NCBI GenBank assembly: GCA_033344895.1
Contig: JAWPMN010000001.1
Span: 2,159,501 to 2,223,500 of the forward strand
Length of the DNA: 64,000 nucleotides
Source: Alphaproteobacteria bacterium
GTDB taxonomy: Bacteria; Pseudomonadota; Alphaproteobacteria; UBA8366; Aestuariispiraceae
Direction: 5' to 3'
A program made the position numbers and the translations under genes. The notes beneath the pieces are model-generated. The model worked only from the letters and a program-made list of their open reading frames with translations. It was not told the DNA's origin and did no database searches. The first letter of the stretch is position 1. Each line of letters starts with the position of its first letter. Shown here piece after piece: positions 1 through 10,514 of the stretch.

Positions 1-2
1 TC

Positions 3-80
3 GGGTTCAAGGCGCTTGGCGAGATTCCAACCCGTTTCGGATCGGGCCGTCGCTTTATGCGCGACCTATCGGGGCGTTAG
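3..80 (+). CDS. C-terminal end of an unidentified protein (partial)
   Basis: An open frame enters from the left edge and ends at a TAG at 78-80, giving about 25 residues (ending RFMRDLSGR). It would converge on the enolase-superfamily gene, whose TAA lies at 77-79, so the two stops overlap by three bases. Two other convergent pairs in this window show similar overlaps. The fragment is too short to assign a family, and it could be chance. Confidence 0.35.
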   Translation, partial: GFKALGEIPTRFGSGRRFMRDLSGR

Positions 81-1321
81 CCTTCGAGTTCTCCAACCGT
101 CCGAGTGTTGCCGGAATCCAGCGCCGTCTGGCACATTTCCAGATGGAGGCGCCCGCCTGTGGTGTAGGGATGCGCGGCAATGACCTCGTCGTTCAGTTCC
201 AGCCCCAGACCCGGCTCCGTCGGTGCCGGCATGTACCCGGCTTCCCAGGCCAGCGGCTTCCTGACGACCGCGGCGTGGAAGTCCGTCAGGATGGATTCCA
301 GAATCAGGAAGTTCGGCGTTGCAAAAGCCAGATGCGCGGCTGCCGCATGGGCGACAGGCCCGCAATAGATGTGGGGGGCGATCTGCGCGTTGAAGGCCTC
401 CGCCAGGATCGCGATCTTCTTCGTTTCCCAGATACCGCCGCTGCGGCCGATATCCGGCTGCAGGATCGACACACCGGCTTTCAGGGCCTGGTGAAACTCG
501 ATCTTGGTGGTCAGGCGCTCACCGGTGGAAACCGGGATGGAGGTCGCCGCTGCGACCTTGCCGATACCCTCCATCTGGTCCGGGGGGCAGGGTTCCTCGA
601 ACCACAGGGGATCGTAAGGCTCCAGACGCCTCGCCAGCCGGATCGCCGATGAAGTGGTCATTTGACCGTGGGTTCCGAACAGGATGTCCGCCCGGTCGCC
701 GACGGCTTCCCGGATCGCCTTCACGTTGGCCTCACTGCGGCTCAGCTCCGTCATGGAAAGCTCTCGGCCGCCCTGAAAGCTGTAGGGGCCGGCCGGGTCC
801 TGCTTGATAGCGGTGAAGCCGAATTCGACATAGTTCAGTGCCGCCTCCGCGGCAGCTGCAGGGTCGTGATAGCAATCGCCCGTGCCGGCGCCGTTCCAGA
901 CCATGTCCGGCGGCGACAGATGCTTCGGATAGAGATAGCTGTAGGTTCGGATACGGTCATGGAAGCGGCCGCCGATCAGGTTGTGGATCGGCTGCTCGTG
1001 CGCCTTGCCCAGAATATCCCAGACCGCGATTTCCAGGCCGCTGAAGACGCCCATCATGGTGACGTCTGGGCGTTGGGTGAACCCCGCGGAATAGACCCGC
1101 CGGAACAGGGTCTCGACCCGATGCGGGTCTTCACCGGCGAAGAAGCGTTCGAACGTGTCTTCCACCATGCGGCAGGCAATGTCGCCCGAAACTGGAATGC
1201 CATAGCATTCGCCGATGCCCTGGATACCGGTGTCCGTCGTCAGCCGCACGAAAACCCAGAACGACCCGCCGATCCCGGTCGGCGGCACGGTGACGAACGT
1301 TTCGATATCCTTGAGCTTCAT
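77..1321 (-). CDS. Mandelate racemase/muconate lactonizing enzyme family protein (sugar-acid dehydratase-like)
   Basis: A 414-residue member of the enolase superfamily. The N-terminal capping domain covers about residues 1-125 and a (beta/alpha)8 barrel follows. Family enzymes abstract a proton alpha to a carboxylate using a Mg2+ site; close relatives are acid-sugar dehydratases. Visible active-site elements are a Lys at 173 (AIKQD), Glu242/243 in WFEEP, Glu268 in STGERL, Asp290 and His317. Where most relatives have the first metal-ligand Asp, this protein reads LFGTHGQ (Gly216, His218). The substrate cannot be told from sequence. It is a single gene on its strand, with no transporter or regulator beside it. 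Confidence 0.85.
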   Translation of the reverse strand: MKLKDIETFVTVPPTGIGGSFWVFVRLTTDTGIQGIGECYGIPVSGDIACRMVEDTFERFFAGEDPHRVETLFRRVYSAGFTQRPDVTMMGVFSGLEIAVWDILGKAHEQPIHNLIGGRFHDRIRTYSYLYPKHLSPPDMVWNGAGTGDCYHDPAAAAEAALNYVEFGFTAIKQDPAGPYSFQGGRELSMTELSRSEANVKAIREAVGDRADILFGTHGQMTTSSAIRLARRLEPYDPLWFEEPCPPDQMEGIGKVAAATSIPVSTGERLTTKIEFHQALKAGVSILQPDIGRSGGIWETKKIAILAEAFNAQIAPHIYCGPVAHAAAAHLAFATPNFLILESILTDFHAAVVRKPLAWEAGYMPAPTEPGLGLELNDEVIAAHPYTTGGRLHLEMCQTALDSGNTRTVGELEG

Positions 1322-1831
1322 GGTGCCTCGGCTCCGTTCCCGACCTTGTTTGCGCGCACGGTAACAGACCCAGTGCGACCGGCAAGCCGCGATCGCCGGC
1401 CCGATTGAATTTGTTGGTGCTGTGGTGGTTGCATCCGAGAGCCATCACGGCGATGAGCGCCGCTGCTGAGGCCGAAGACCGGAATGGTCCGTCGAAGCAA
1501 TGCGCGATTACTGATCAGATCAATGCAATGATCTTGGCTTCTGACGAGAGAGGCGTCTTGCGCGACTGCGTGAGGACGGAAGCCCGGTCCCGCTGGATTT
1601 CTCAGGACATCAGTCGCGATACGCTCGCCCACCCAGGGGGTGTCCGAAACAGTCGCTGCAAGACCTGAAAGCATGTGACAGAACAGTCTGGCCCCACGAC
1701 AAGAACCTCGATGTCTGACGTTATATGGCGATGATTCCATCAGAATAAAAAATCCGAATTCAATGTCGCGACCAGTAACAATTTGCGGTAATATATGATT
1801 CCGACTTGAATTTATTGTCGTGGAGGTAGCA
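1322..1831. other. Intergenic region without a convincing gene
   Basis: About 500 bases between two divergently oriented genes. Short open frames on both strands have no recognisable motif and no good ribosome site. The right part (about 1700-1830) is clearly AT-richer than the surroundings, which fits the promoter region of the diguanylate cyclase gene; a TATAT stretch near 1791 could be part of a -10 element, but this is not firm. Confidence 0.4.
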
Positions 1832-3493
1832 TTGAAGCTAAAATATCTCCTTATACTTATATTTGTGTTGCTGTCTTGCATACCTCTTTTCGTCGGCCTT
1901 CAGTATCTGAACCAGACGGCCGGTGCGCATTATCGCGCACTCTTTGAGGACCATCTTTCGTCGCTGTCCCTGATCGCCAAGAAACGCGTCCTGGCGACGG
2001 TAGAGCGGTTCAAAGACAATACGGCCCTGGTTTCCAGCCGCACCCAGATGCGTATCAGCCTGGGCCGTTGGAACCAGGACGGCGATCCCGTGCATGTCAC
2101 AAAAATTCGCCAGATCCTGAATGACGCCAAGCACGGTCTGTCTCAGATCAAGGAGATACAGGTCTACGACCGTCAGGGCGTATTCGTGGCTGGCAGCGGA
2201 GCCGATCCAGACGGGGAACTGGCGCTCGATCCCCGTTCGGCGAAGGAAACGATCACCCTGCAGCGCGCCGGATCGGACATCGTTCTGGTCAGCACGGCAC
2301 CCTTGATCCTGAACCACGAGACCGTCGGTTTCATTCGGTTGGAATTCTATTCGAACTTCCTGACGGATATGGTCCGGGATCGATCGGGGCTGGGCGAAAC
2401 GGGAGAGTGGCTGGTCGCGGTGCGTGACGAGAACGGTGACGCGTTGTTTGCCGTGCCGCTGAAATATGATCACGCGGCAGCCTTCAACCGAACGGTGTCG
2501 AAGGAACGATTGGACGTCCCGATCACCCAGGCCCTGCTGGGCAATGAGCGTCTGATGGCCAATGCGCCGGACTATCTGGAAACGCCCGTCATGGCGTCCA
2601 CGCGCTACATTCCCGGGCTCGACTGGGGGCTGGTGGCAAAGGTCAACGAGGCGGAGGTCAGCAGCCTCGTCAGCCGGAACGACACGCTGATCCTGGTTGC
2701 CGAAGTGATCATTATTGTGGTCGCGATATGTGTCGGTGTGTTGCTGTCGGTTTTCGTGTCCGGGCCGATCGAGAAGTTGAGGGCCCATACGTCGAAGGTT
2801 GCCAAGGGGCGCTTTGACCCACCCCCGGAGCTTGGCGGCTGGCGGGAGGTGAAGGATCTGGCGACGCATTTCGCCTTCATGGTGCAGGCGCTCAAGGAGT
2901 TGAATGAGTCGCTTCAGGCCAAGGTCGAGGAACGTACCCGGGAACTCAACGATGCGAACCGGATGCTGGAGAATCTGGTAACGGAAGATCCGCTCACCGG
3001 TCTGCGGAACCGTCGCCATTTCGATGAACGCTACGCTCAGGAGTTCGGCCGCGCGAAACGACATGCGCATGACCTGACAGTGGTCATGCTGGACCTCGAT
3101 CACTTCAAGTCGGTGAACGACACCTATGGTCATTCGACGGGGGACGAAGTCCTGAAACGCGTGGCGTCGCATCTGAAATCGACAATCCGTGACTCCGATA
3201 TCCTGGCCCGCCTCGGCGGGGAGGAGTTCTGTCTCGCCCTGCCGGAAAGTGCCGAGGCGTCCTGCATGAGCTTCCTGGAACGGATCCGCGGCGAAATCGC
3301 CGATATGGAATTTGCCGCCGACGGGAAGGTATTTCGCGTTACCTGCAGTTTCGGCGTCGCGGGTTTGGACGCGGACGTGGAGAGCAAGGACATATTGCTG
3401 GAAAGGGCCGATGCCGCGCTCTACCACGCCAAGCAGTCCGGGCGGAACCGGGTCGTTCGCCATGGCGAAGTCGCCGAGATTTCCAACGGATAG
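1832..3493 (+). CDS. Membrane-bound diguanylate cyclase (sensor domain, HAMP, GGDEF)
   Basis: Makes the second messenger c-di-GMP from two GTP. The N-terminus is a transmembrane helix (KYLLILIFVLLS), followed by a periplasmic Cache-like sensor region to about residue 285, a second membrane helix (LVAEVIIIVVAICVGVLL), a HAMP linker, a short coiled coil and a GGDEF domain at about 390-550. The active site is GGEEF, and an RxxD inhibitory site (RDSD) lies exactly five residues before it, so product inhibition is expected. Start choice: GGAGGT at 1822-1827 sits four bases before a TTG at 1832, so this TTG is preferred over an in-frame GTG at 1820. The sensed ligand is unknown. Confidence 0.88.
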   Translation: MKLKYLLILIFVLLSCIPLFVGLQYLNQTAGAHYRALFEDHLSSLSLIAKKRVLATVERFKDNTALVSSRTQMRISLGRWNQDGDPVHVTKIRQILNDAKHGLSQIKEIQVYDRQGVFVAGSGADPDGELALDPRSAKETITLQRAGSDIVLVSTAPLILNHETVGFIRLEFYSNFLTDMVRDRSGLGETGEWLVAVRDENGDALFAVPLKYDHAAAFNRTVSKERLDVPITQALLGNERLMANAPDYLETPVMASTRYIPGLDWGLVAKVNEAEVSSLVSRNDTLILVAEVIIIVVAICVGVLLSVFVSGPIEKLRAHTSKVAKGRFDPPPELGGWREVKDLATHFAFMVQALKELNESLQAKVEERTRELNDANRMLENLVTEDPLTGLRNRRHFDERYAQEFGRAKRHAHDLTVVMLDLDHFKSVNDTYGHSTGDEVLKRVASHLKSTIRDSDILARLGGEEFCLALPESAEASCMSFLERIRGEIADMEFAADGKVFRVTCSFGVAGLDADVESKDILLERADAALYHAKQSGRNRVVRHGEVAEISNG

Positions 3494-3535
3494 GCCGGTA
3501 ATCGATTGTCTGCCTTGCGGTGGATTCGGTCCGGG

Positions 3536-3559
3536 GGACCGGCCCCACCGGGGCGGTCC
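3536..3559 (+). terminator. Hairpin downstream of the diguanylate cyclase gene, possible terminator
   Basis: The sequence GGACC-g-GCCCC-acc-GGGGC-GGTCC forms a ten-pair stem with one bulged G, 43 bases after the cyclase stop and about 95 bases before lepA. There is no T-run after it, so it is at best an atypical terminator. Confidence 0.3.
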
Positions 3560-3653
3560 GTCACAAGGATTGCCAGTTGCGGTCGCCGGCCCTATTTTGC
3601 GCGCCATTCCGGGCGCGCGATGAAGCCGCCCCTGCTCGAATCGAAATCCAGAC

Positions 3654-5459
<1,806 letters not shown>

Positions 5460-5491
5460 TCGCTGCTGGCCGGCGTCGGCAGGCGTCAGCC

Positions 5492-5821
5492 CTAGTTGAA
5501 GCCTCCGGTCCTACGCCGGCGGCTTCGACCCAGGTAAATCAGGATGCCGCCGGCGATCAGCAATGCGATGACGGCCCAGAGTATGGCCTCCCAGGCCGGC
5601 CGCTGGAGATAGGGCAGCACGCTGTCGAACCAGAACCGGTCGAGACCGAGATGGCGCTGGATGATGACCTGGGCGTAGTTCAGGGTGAACTGGCTGGTCT
5701 CGAACCAGACCTGCCCCGCCTTGTCCGTGGCGCGCCCGTCCAGCCAGATATAGATGCCCAGTCCCAGCAGGAAGAGGGCGAGAAGCGTGAACAGCCGGCC
5801 AAGAAAGCGAAGGACGGCCAT
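5492..5821 (-). CDS. Small two-helix membrane protein of unknown function
   Basis: A 109-residue protein with an N-terminal membrane helix (LFTLLALFLLGLGIYIWLDG), a central soluble stretch of about 50 residues, a C-terminal helix (AILWAVIALLIAGGILIYLG) and a cluster of arginines (RSRRRR) that should lie on the cytoplasmic side. The start is fixed by GGGAGG seven bases upstream of ATG 5821. The same frame stays open upstream across the tRNA gene, but that extension is an artefact. It converges on lepA. I do not recognise a family. Confidence 0.7.
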   Translation of the reverse strand: MAVLRFLGRLFTLLALFLLGLGIYIWLDGRATDKAGQVWFETSQFTLNYAQVIIQRHLGLDRFWFDSVLPYLQRPAWEAILWAVIALLIAGGILIYLGRSRRRRTGGFN

Positions 5822-6037
5822 GCGGCGCCTCCCATGGTAAGGTCTTGATTCGGCAAGGACCCTATCATGATTTATTCCGCAAACCAAAGTCCCGGATTTC
5901 GATCGAATTTCGACCGGAAATCGGCCGGAAGCGGCGGTCATTTTTCGGCATTCCGCCTCTTGCCCGCCGGGAAAGCATTGGGTATGTTCCGCCGCCTTCA
6001 AAAAGGCGCCGCATCCCGCAAGCCGGGATGACGATCC

Positions 6038-6127
6038 GGAGAGATGGCCGAGCGGTTTAAGGCGCACGACTGGAAATCGTGTTGGGGTGGAAGCCCCTCG
6101 GGGGTTCGAATCCCCCTCTCTCCGCCA
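6038..6127 (+). tRNA. tRNA-Ser (anticodon GGA)
   Basis: A 90-base tRNA with a complete cloverleaf. The acceptor stem GGAGAGA pairs with TCTCTCC, followed by discriminator G and an encoded CCA at 6125-6127. The D-loop carries GGTTTAAGG, the anticodon loop reads CTGGAAA with anticodon GGA, the long class II variable arm has a GGGGTGGAAGCCCC hairpin, and the T-loop TTCGAAT is standard. It decodes UCC/UCU serine codons. Confidence 0.97.
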
Positions 6128-7073
6128 GTGCCTCGAATGATCATTTGCGATCCTAGCGCTGCAGTAGACGGACTTTGGTGACCTCCTGTGGCGGCACAGA
6201 AACCCGATGCAGGAGTAATCGTGAATGGGGGCGCTCGGAACCCATCTTGTCGTCCTGCAGCGCGACACCGTCCATTTCAGGCGATGGGTGACAAATGATC
6301 TAACCTCTTTCCGAGGTTTGGGGCGCCCTATCAACCATCGACCCGACCATTGCCAGGCGACGAACGCTCTCGAGTGCCGGCTGACGATGGATTTGGAATC
6401 GGCAGTTCTGAGATCATCCCAAACGAGATGTTAATCGAGCGCGCTCAACGTGTTGGGGCTAGGTCTTTGGCGACGGTTGTCGGGAAACTGGCCGGCATGA
6501 ACGCGGCATGAATACAGGCAGGTAAATGCATTGGTCCGGGGACCATTTCCCGCGGGCCGACGCCTGAAAAGGTTTGTTTCCTGGGCAAGCAGCCCAAAAG
6601 GCTGAGGGCATCCGATCCGGAACTCGCACCCTTTCAGGTGCTCCCTCGGCTCCGTACGCGCGCACTTCGCTGCTCGTTTGTCTGGACGCTTGCGACCGCG
6701 GCATTCACTCACCCGGAGTTTCCCACATGTTTCTATGCAATCCAGGCGCACCAAGGGTCACGTTGGGATCAGTTCGGTCGAGCATCATCGACCTGGGGCA
6801 TCACTGAATCGGATCAGAAAGCCCGCCTCTGGCGAGTGCAGGCCACCGTGACAGGCTCGGAGGCGGTTTTACGCGATGAGTTGTCGCAGCCCACTTCGAT
6901 CCTGGAAGTCGCTGTGCGGCGCGGGCCCTGCCCTCCTACCGGCACGAATCCTCTGGGGGGTAAGCCCTGACATCGGCAAGGATACGCCGCAGCGAAGAGA
7001 ATTTACGGCGCCGCAATTCATGCTAATTCTTTCGATGCCGCGATGGCTTGCAACCAATGAAAGGACGTCTTGA
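6128..7073. other. Long stretch downstream of tRNA-Ser with no convincing gene
   Basis: About 950 bases. Several frames stay open on both strands between about 6430 and 6970, rich in Arg, Ser, Pro and Cys, without a ribosome site or a recognisable domain. This pattern is typical of a non-coding or decayed sequence. I looked for tmRNA, RNase P RNA, an integrase remnant and a second copy of the tRNA 3' end and found none. The position next to a tRNA-Ser 3' end would suit an old integration site. Confidence 0.4.
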
Positions 7074-7637
7074 ATGGTGCGCCGGCTCACTCCCTGGGAA
7101 GAGGCCAATCCTGTTGCCTATCAGAGGCAGCAGGAGCAACAGATGCAGAATTTTCATCAGGCTCAGACACTGCTGTTCGACACGATGATGCTTTACGGTC
7201 GGAATCTGGACGCATCCCGTCAAATTCTGTTGCAGGACCGCAGTGCGGCGAAGAAGGGTATCTCCGAAGCCTTCGGGAAGTGGGTGGCTTCACTGGATTT
7301 TTTCCTGCAGGTGTTCGGTGATTCCCGCCGCATCCCCAAAAAATATCAGGATCTTTACACGGAGGTGTATGAAGTCCTGCGGCCCCGGTCACACTGGCAC
7401 CAGCTCGGCGCTGCGCGCGATCCTTGGCTTGCCGCACCGTATGATTCGACATACTGCGGAGTGCATATCTTCAACATTCCCGCAAACAACTGGTCCGGCA
7501 AAAGGCGGTTGATCTTGAACCCCAAAGAGGCGACGCCCGGATTCATCAAGGGCTACAATCAGGTCTACGATCAGCTGATGGGAAACCCGACCATCGCCGC
7601 AAGCGCCAAGCGTATCAAACGGCTCGACGTGAACTGA
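7074..7637 (+). CDS. Hypothetical protein
   Basis: A 187-residue soluble protein with no signal peptide or membrane helix. The start ATG 7074 follows GAAAGGA at an eight-base spacing. The N-terminal half is Gln-rich and helical (YQRQQEQQMQNF), the middle has aromatic-rich segments (SLDFFLQVFG), and the C-terminal half has a WHQLGAARDPW stretch and a basic tail (AKRIKRLDVN). No family is recognised and neighbours give no clue, other than its place after the tRNA-linked gap. Confidence 0.65.
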   Translation: MVRRLTPWEEANPVAYQRQQEQQMQNFHQAQTLLFDTMMLYGRNLDASRQILLQDRSAAKKGISEAFGKWVASLDFFLQVFGDSRRIPKKYQDLYTEVYEVLRPRSHWHQLGAARDPWLAAPYDSTYCGVHIFNIPANNWSGKRRLILNPKEATPGFIKGYNQVYDQLMGNPTIAASAKRIKRLDVN

Positions 7638-7805
7638 CGCCAGAGCACACCAACCGGTTTCCGGTGTCGAAATGCCGACCAGGCGCGGCGTTCCGAACCA
7701 TCAAGGGCTTGGTGACCCCGAATGCATTCTGAATGGCGATCCCCGGATCGTCCGCCCCTGGTTGTCGGCCGTCGGCGGTGGAGGGCCCTGGCAACCTGCC
7801 CGACC

Positions 7806-8333
7806 TCAATTGAACCTGTAATGCAGTCTCACACAGCCTTTGTCGATTTCCTTGGCGCTGACGAGGGTCGGGCTGGCCCGATATCCGGTCAAAGGGAAGA
7901 GCGGTTTCCCGCCGCCGACCAGTTCGGGAATGACGTAGATTTCGATCTCGTCCAGTGCGCCGCGTTCCAGGAACGCCATTTGCAGCTTTCCGCCGCCCAG
8001 CATCCAGATGTCGCCGTCGTCCAACCCACGGAGTTCCGCAATCAGGGCGTCGACATTCTGGCGTGTCTGCAGCGCCCCTTTCGAATCTTCGATGGGCCGC
8101 GATGTGACGACAATGACGCGCTGCCCGCCATAAGGCCAAGGCGAGGGATCTCTGTCGATGAAATCATAGGTGCCGCGGCCCATGACCACCGTTCCGATGC
8201 GTTCGAGAAACGCATGATGGTCATGCTCGCCCATTTCCATGCCGTCGTACTTGAAGAGCCAGTCGAGGTTATCCCCCTCTGCGGCGATCATGCCATCTAG
8301 GCTGGCGGCGATATAGCCGAGAATGCGCGCCAA
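7806..8333 (-). CDS. Dihydrofolate reductase family protein (RibD C-terminal-like)
   Basis: A 175-residue protein of the DHFR / RibD_C fold, which binds NADPH and reduces folate- or pterin-like substrates; the true substrate of this subgroup (YyaP/YwjB-like) is not known. Visible features are ILGYIAASLDGMIA at the N-terminus, VVMGRGTYDF (the NADPH-binding G-R-x-T-Y element), VIVVTSRP, and IWMLGGGKLQMAFLE. A TTG at 8333 preceded by AAGGAG with an eight-base gap is the best start; a longer in-frame start at 8387 would run through the operator and into the tetR gene. It is divergent from that TetR regulator, its likely controller. Confidence 0.85.
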   Translation of the reverse strand: MARILGYIAASLDGMIAAEGDNLDWLFKYDGMEMGEHDHHAFLERIGTVVMGRGTYDFIDRDPSPWPYGGQRVIVVTSRPIEDSKGALQTRQNVDALIAELRGLDDGDIWMLGGGKLQMAFLERGALDEIEIYVIPELVGGGKPLFPLTGYRASPTLVSAKEIDKGCVRLHYRFN

Positions 8334-8352
8334 GATTTCTTCTCCTTGATTA

Positions 8353-8372
8353 ATAAATGACTGTTCGTTTAT
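8353..8372. promoter_or_regulatory. Probable TetR operator in the DHFR-like/tetR divergent promoter
   Basis: An imperfect 20-base inverted repeat, ATAAATGACTGTTCGTTTAT, in which the half-sites ATAAAtGA and ATAAAcGA agree at 7 of 10 positions. It fills the 47-base gap between the two divergent starts and ends nine bases before the tetR ATG, where a repressor could shut off both promoters. Confidence 0.5.
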
Positions 8373-8380
8373 AAAACTGC

Positions 8381-8941
8381 ATGGCAAGAAGCAAGACGAT
8401 TTCCGACGAGCGCGTTCTGGACATTCTGCTGGAGACCGTCATGGAGGTCGGACCCGCGGACCTGACCTTCGGCCGCGCCGGCAGGGCCTGCGGCCTCTCG
8501 CCGTCGACCCTGGTGCAACGCTACGGTGATCGGGAGGCCATGATCCGGGCTGTTCTGCTGCGTGCCTGGGATCGACTGGATGAGGCAACGGCGGCAGCGG
8601 ATGCGGCGGAGCCGGTCACGCCCGAGGGGGCGATCGACCTCCTGATGCGACTGATGCCGCCGGAACACGCTGAGCGGAATGCGACGGACGGTCTGTTGCT
8701 GTTGCGCGAGGATTTACGCGACCCGGTCCTGCGCGCTCGCGGGGCCGCCTGGGGGTACCGGCTTGCCGAGGCGTTAGGCCGTCGGTTGTCGAATGATCCA
8801 GCCGAAGCGCATCGCCTGGGCTGGCAGATGGCGTGCCTTTGGCAGGGGGCACATACGTGGTGGGCCTTTATCCGGCACGATACCGCCGAAGCGGCGATCA
8901 GGACCCTGTTGCGTGGTTGGCTGGACGACCGGGACATATAA
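8381..8941 (+). CDS. TetR/AcrR family transcriptional regulator
   Basis: A 186-residue one-component repressor. The N-terminal helix-turn-helix spans about residues 8-52, with the recognition part reading FGRAGRACGLSPSTLVQRYGDREAM. The C-terminal ligand and dimer domain is helical, with a Trp-rich end (WQGAHTWWAFIRHD). It is divergent from the DHFR-like gene and probably controls it and itself through the inverted repeat just upstream. The inducer is unknown. Confidence 0.88.
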   Translation: MARSKTISDERVLDILLETVMEVGPADLTFGRAGRACGLSPSTLVQRYGDREAMIRAVLLRAWDRLDEATAAADAAEPVTPEGAIDLLMRLMPPEHAERNATDGLLLLREDLRDPVLRARGAAWGYRLAEALGRRLSNDPAEAHRLGWQMACLWQGAHTWWAFIRHDTAEAAIRTLLRGWLDDRDI

Positions 8942-9116
8942 TCGATCAATCTGGGGCGGCGTCACTTTCGGCGAGCAGGTTCTAGCAACAGGGCCTGCCT
9001 ACGAGAATCCCACGGGTGCGGCTTCAAACCGTGTGGGAAATGCCTAAATATCCAAAGAGCCTTCCAGGGCAGGTCAGTTGTCGACCGCCCCCCGTTCATT
9101 CCATCGGGAGAATTTC

Positions 9117-10514
9117 ATGACCCAGTCCAGCCGTAGGGAATCCGATTCCTTTGGCGTGCTCGACGTGCCCGCCGACCGGTATTACGGCGCGCAGACCGCC
9201 CGCTCCCTGATTAATTTTCCCATTGGCGGGGAGACCATGCCGCGGCCCCTTATCCATGCGCTCGGTGTCATCAAGCAGGCGGCGGCGCGGGTCAACGAAG
9301 CGCAGGGCCAACTGGATTCGGAGCGCGCGAAGGCCATCGCACAGGCCGCGGGGGAGGTCGCGGACGGGCGTTTCGACGATCACTTTCCTCTGGTCGTCTG
9401 GCAGACGGGCTCCGGGACCCAGACCAACATGAACGCAAATGAAGTGATCGCGAACCGGGCGATCGAACTGATGGGGGGAGAAATCGGCTCGAAGGATCCG
9501 GTTCACCCCAACGATCACTGCAATATGGGCCAGTCCTCGAATGATACCTTCCCGACCGCAATGCATATCGCGGCGGCAAGTGAAATCCGGCAGAGCCTGA
9601 TCCCGGCGCTGAAGCATCTGAAGGAAGCGCTGGCGGCGAAATCGGAGCAATGGGTCGACATCGTCAAGATCGGGCGCACCCATACCCAGGATGCCACGCC
9701 GCTCACCCTCGGGCAGGAGTTCAGCGGATATGCGACGCAGGTCGCCTTCGGGATCGAGCGGGTCGAGGCGGCACTGGAAGGGCTGTACAATCTCGCCCAG
9801 GGAGGCACCGCCGTGGGGACGGGGCTGAATACCCGGAAAGGGTTTGCAGAGGCCTTCGCCGCGGAAGTGGCCAGACTGACGGGCCTGCCCTTCCGGACGG
9901 CGCCCAACAAGTTCGAGGCGCTGGCGGCCAACGACGCCTATGTCTTCGCCCATGGTGCCTTGAATACGGTCGCCGTTTCGCTTTTCAAGATTGCCAATGA
10001 CATTCGCTTCCTGGGATCGGGACCGCGTTCCGGTCTCGGCGAACTCGCCCTGCCGGCGAACGAGCCGGGGTCTTCGATCATGCCGGGGAAGGTCAACCCG
10101 ACCCAGTGCGAGGCAATGACCATGGTCTGCGCCCAGGTCCATGGCAACCAGGCGACGATGTCCTTTGCCGGCAGCCAGGGACATTTCGAGCTGAACGTCT
10201 ACAAGCCGGTCATGGCCCAGGCGATGATGCAGTCCATCCGGCTGTTGTCCGATGCCGCCGTAAGCTTCGCCGACCGATGCGTTTCGGGAATCGAGGCCAA
10301 TGAAGACAATATTACAGAATTGATGGAAAGATCCCTGATGCTTGTCACCGCGCTGGCGCCGGCCATCGGCTACGACAAGGCGACGGAGATCGCGAAGACG
10401 GCGCATAAGAACGGAACCTCCTTGCGCGAAGAGGCATTGCGCCTGGGTTATGTCAGCGCGGCGGAATTCGACGAACTGGTTCGGCCGGAGCGTATGATCG
10501 GGCCCGGCGACTAG
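9117..10514 (+). CDS. fumC: Class II fumarate hydratase
   Basis: A 465-residue, iron-independent fumarase of the TCA cycle, interconverting fumarate and L-malate. Family landmarks: [13 protein letters not shown], the catalytic-histidine region [10 protein letters not shown], and the superfamily signature [13 protein letters not shown] with its mobile catalytic Ser. ATG 9117 is preferred over an upstream in-frame start at 9078 because GGGAGA lies six bases before it. The stop overlaps the stop of the convergent MFS gene in a shared CTAG. Confidence 0.96.
   Translation: MTQSSRRESDSFGVLDVPADRYYGAQTARSLINFPIGGETMPRPLIHALGVIKQAAARVNEAQGQLDSERAKAIAQAAGEVADGRFDDHFPLVVWQTGSGTQTNMNANEVIANRAIELMGGEIGSKDPVHPNDHCNMGQSSNDTFPTAMHIAAASEIRQSLIPALKHLKEALAAKSEQWVDIVKIGRTHTQDATPLTLGQEFSGYATQVAFGIERVEAALEGLYNLAQGGTAVGTGLNTRKGFAEAFAAEVARLTGLPFRTAPNKFEALAANDAYVFAHGALNTVAVSLFKIANDIRFLGSGPRSGLGELALPANEPGSSIMPGKVNPTQCEAMTMVCAQVHGNQATMSFAGSQGHFELNVYKPVMAQAMMQSIRLLSDAAVSFADRCVSGIEANEDNITELMERSLMLVTALAPAIGYDKATEIAKTAHKNGTSLREEALRLGYVSAAEFDELVRPERMIGPGD

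Noticed and set aside
1318-1881. A 187-residue minus-strand frame in the first intergenic gap and an 87-residue plus-strand one at 1405-1668
   Set aside because: No ribosome site, no motif, and the first overlaps the diguanylate cyclase start and its AT-rich promoter region.
5492-6334. A 280-residue minus-strand frame running from the small membrane protein through the tRNA-Ser region
   Set aside because: Its upstream part contains the peptide GDSNPRGASTPTRFPVVRLK, which is just the antisense of the tRNA-Ser gene and a well-known false annotation. The real gene starts at 5821.
6431-6970. Short frames on both strands (up to about 110 residues) after tRNA-Ser
   Set aside because: They are mutually exclusive, Arg/Ser/Pro/Cys-rich, and without start signals. 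I could not support any as a gene.
6128-7073. tmRNA, RNase P RNA or SRP RNA
   Set aside because: The conserved elements I know for these RNAs were not found by eye; a covariance-model search would be decisive.
9020-9050. A hairpin-like CCCACGG/CCGTGTGGG between tetR and fumC as a terminator
   Set aside because: The arms do not match without an insertion and there is no T-run.
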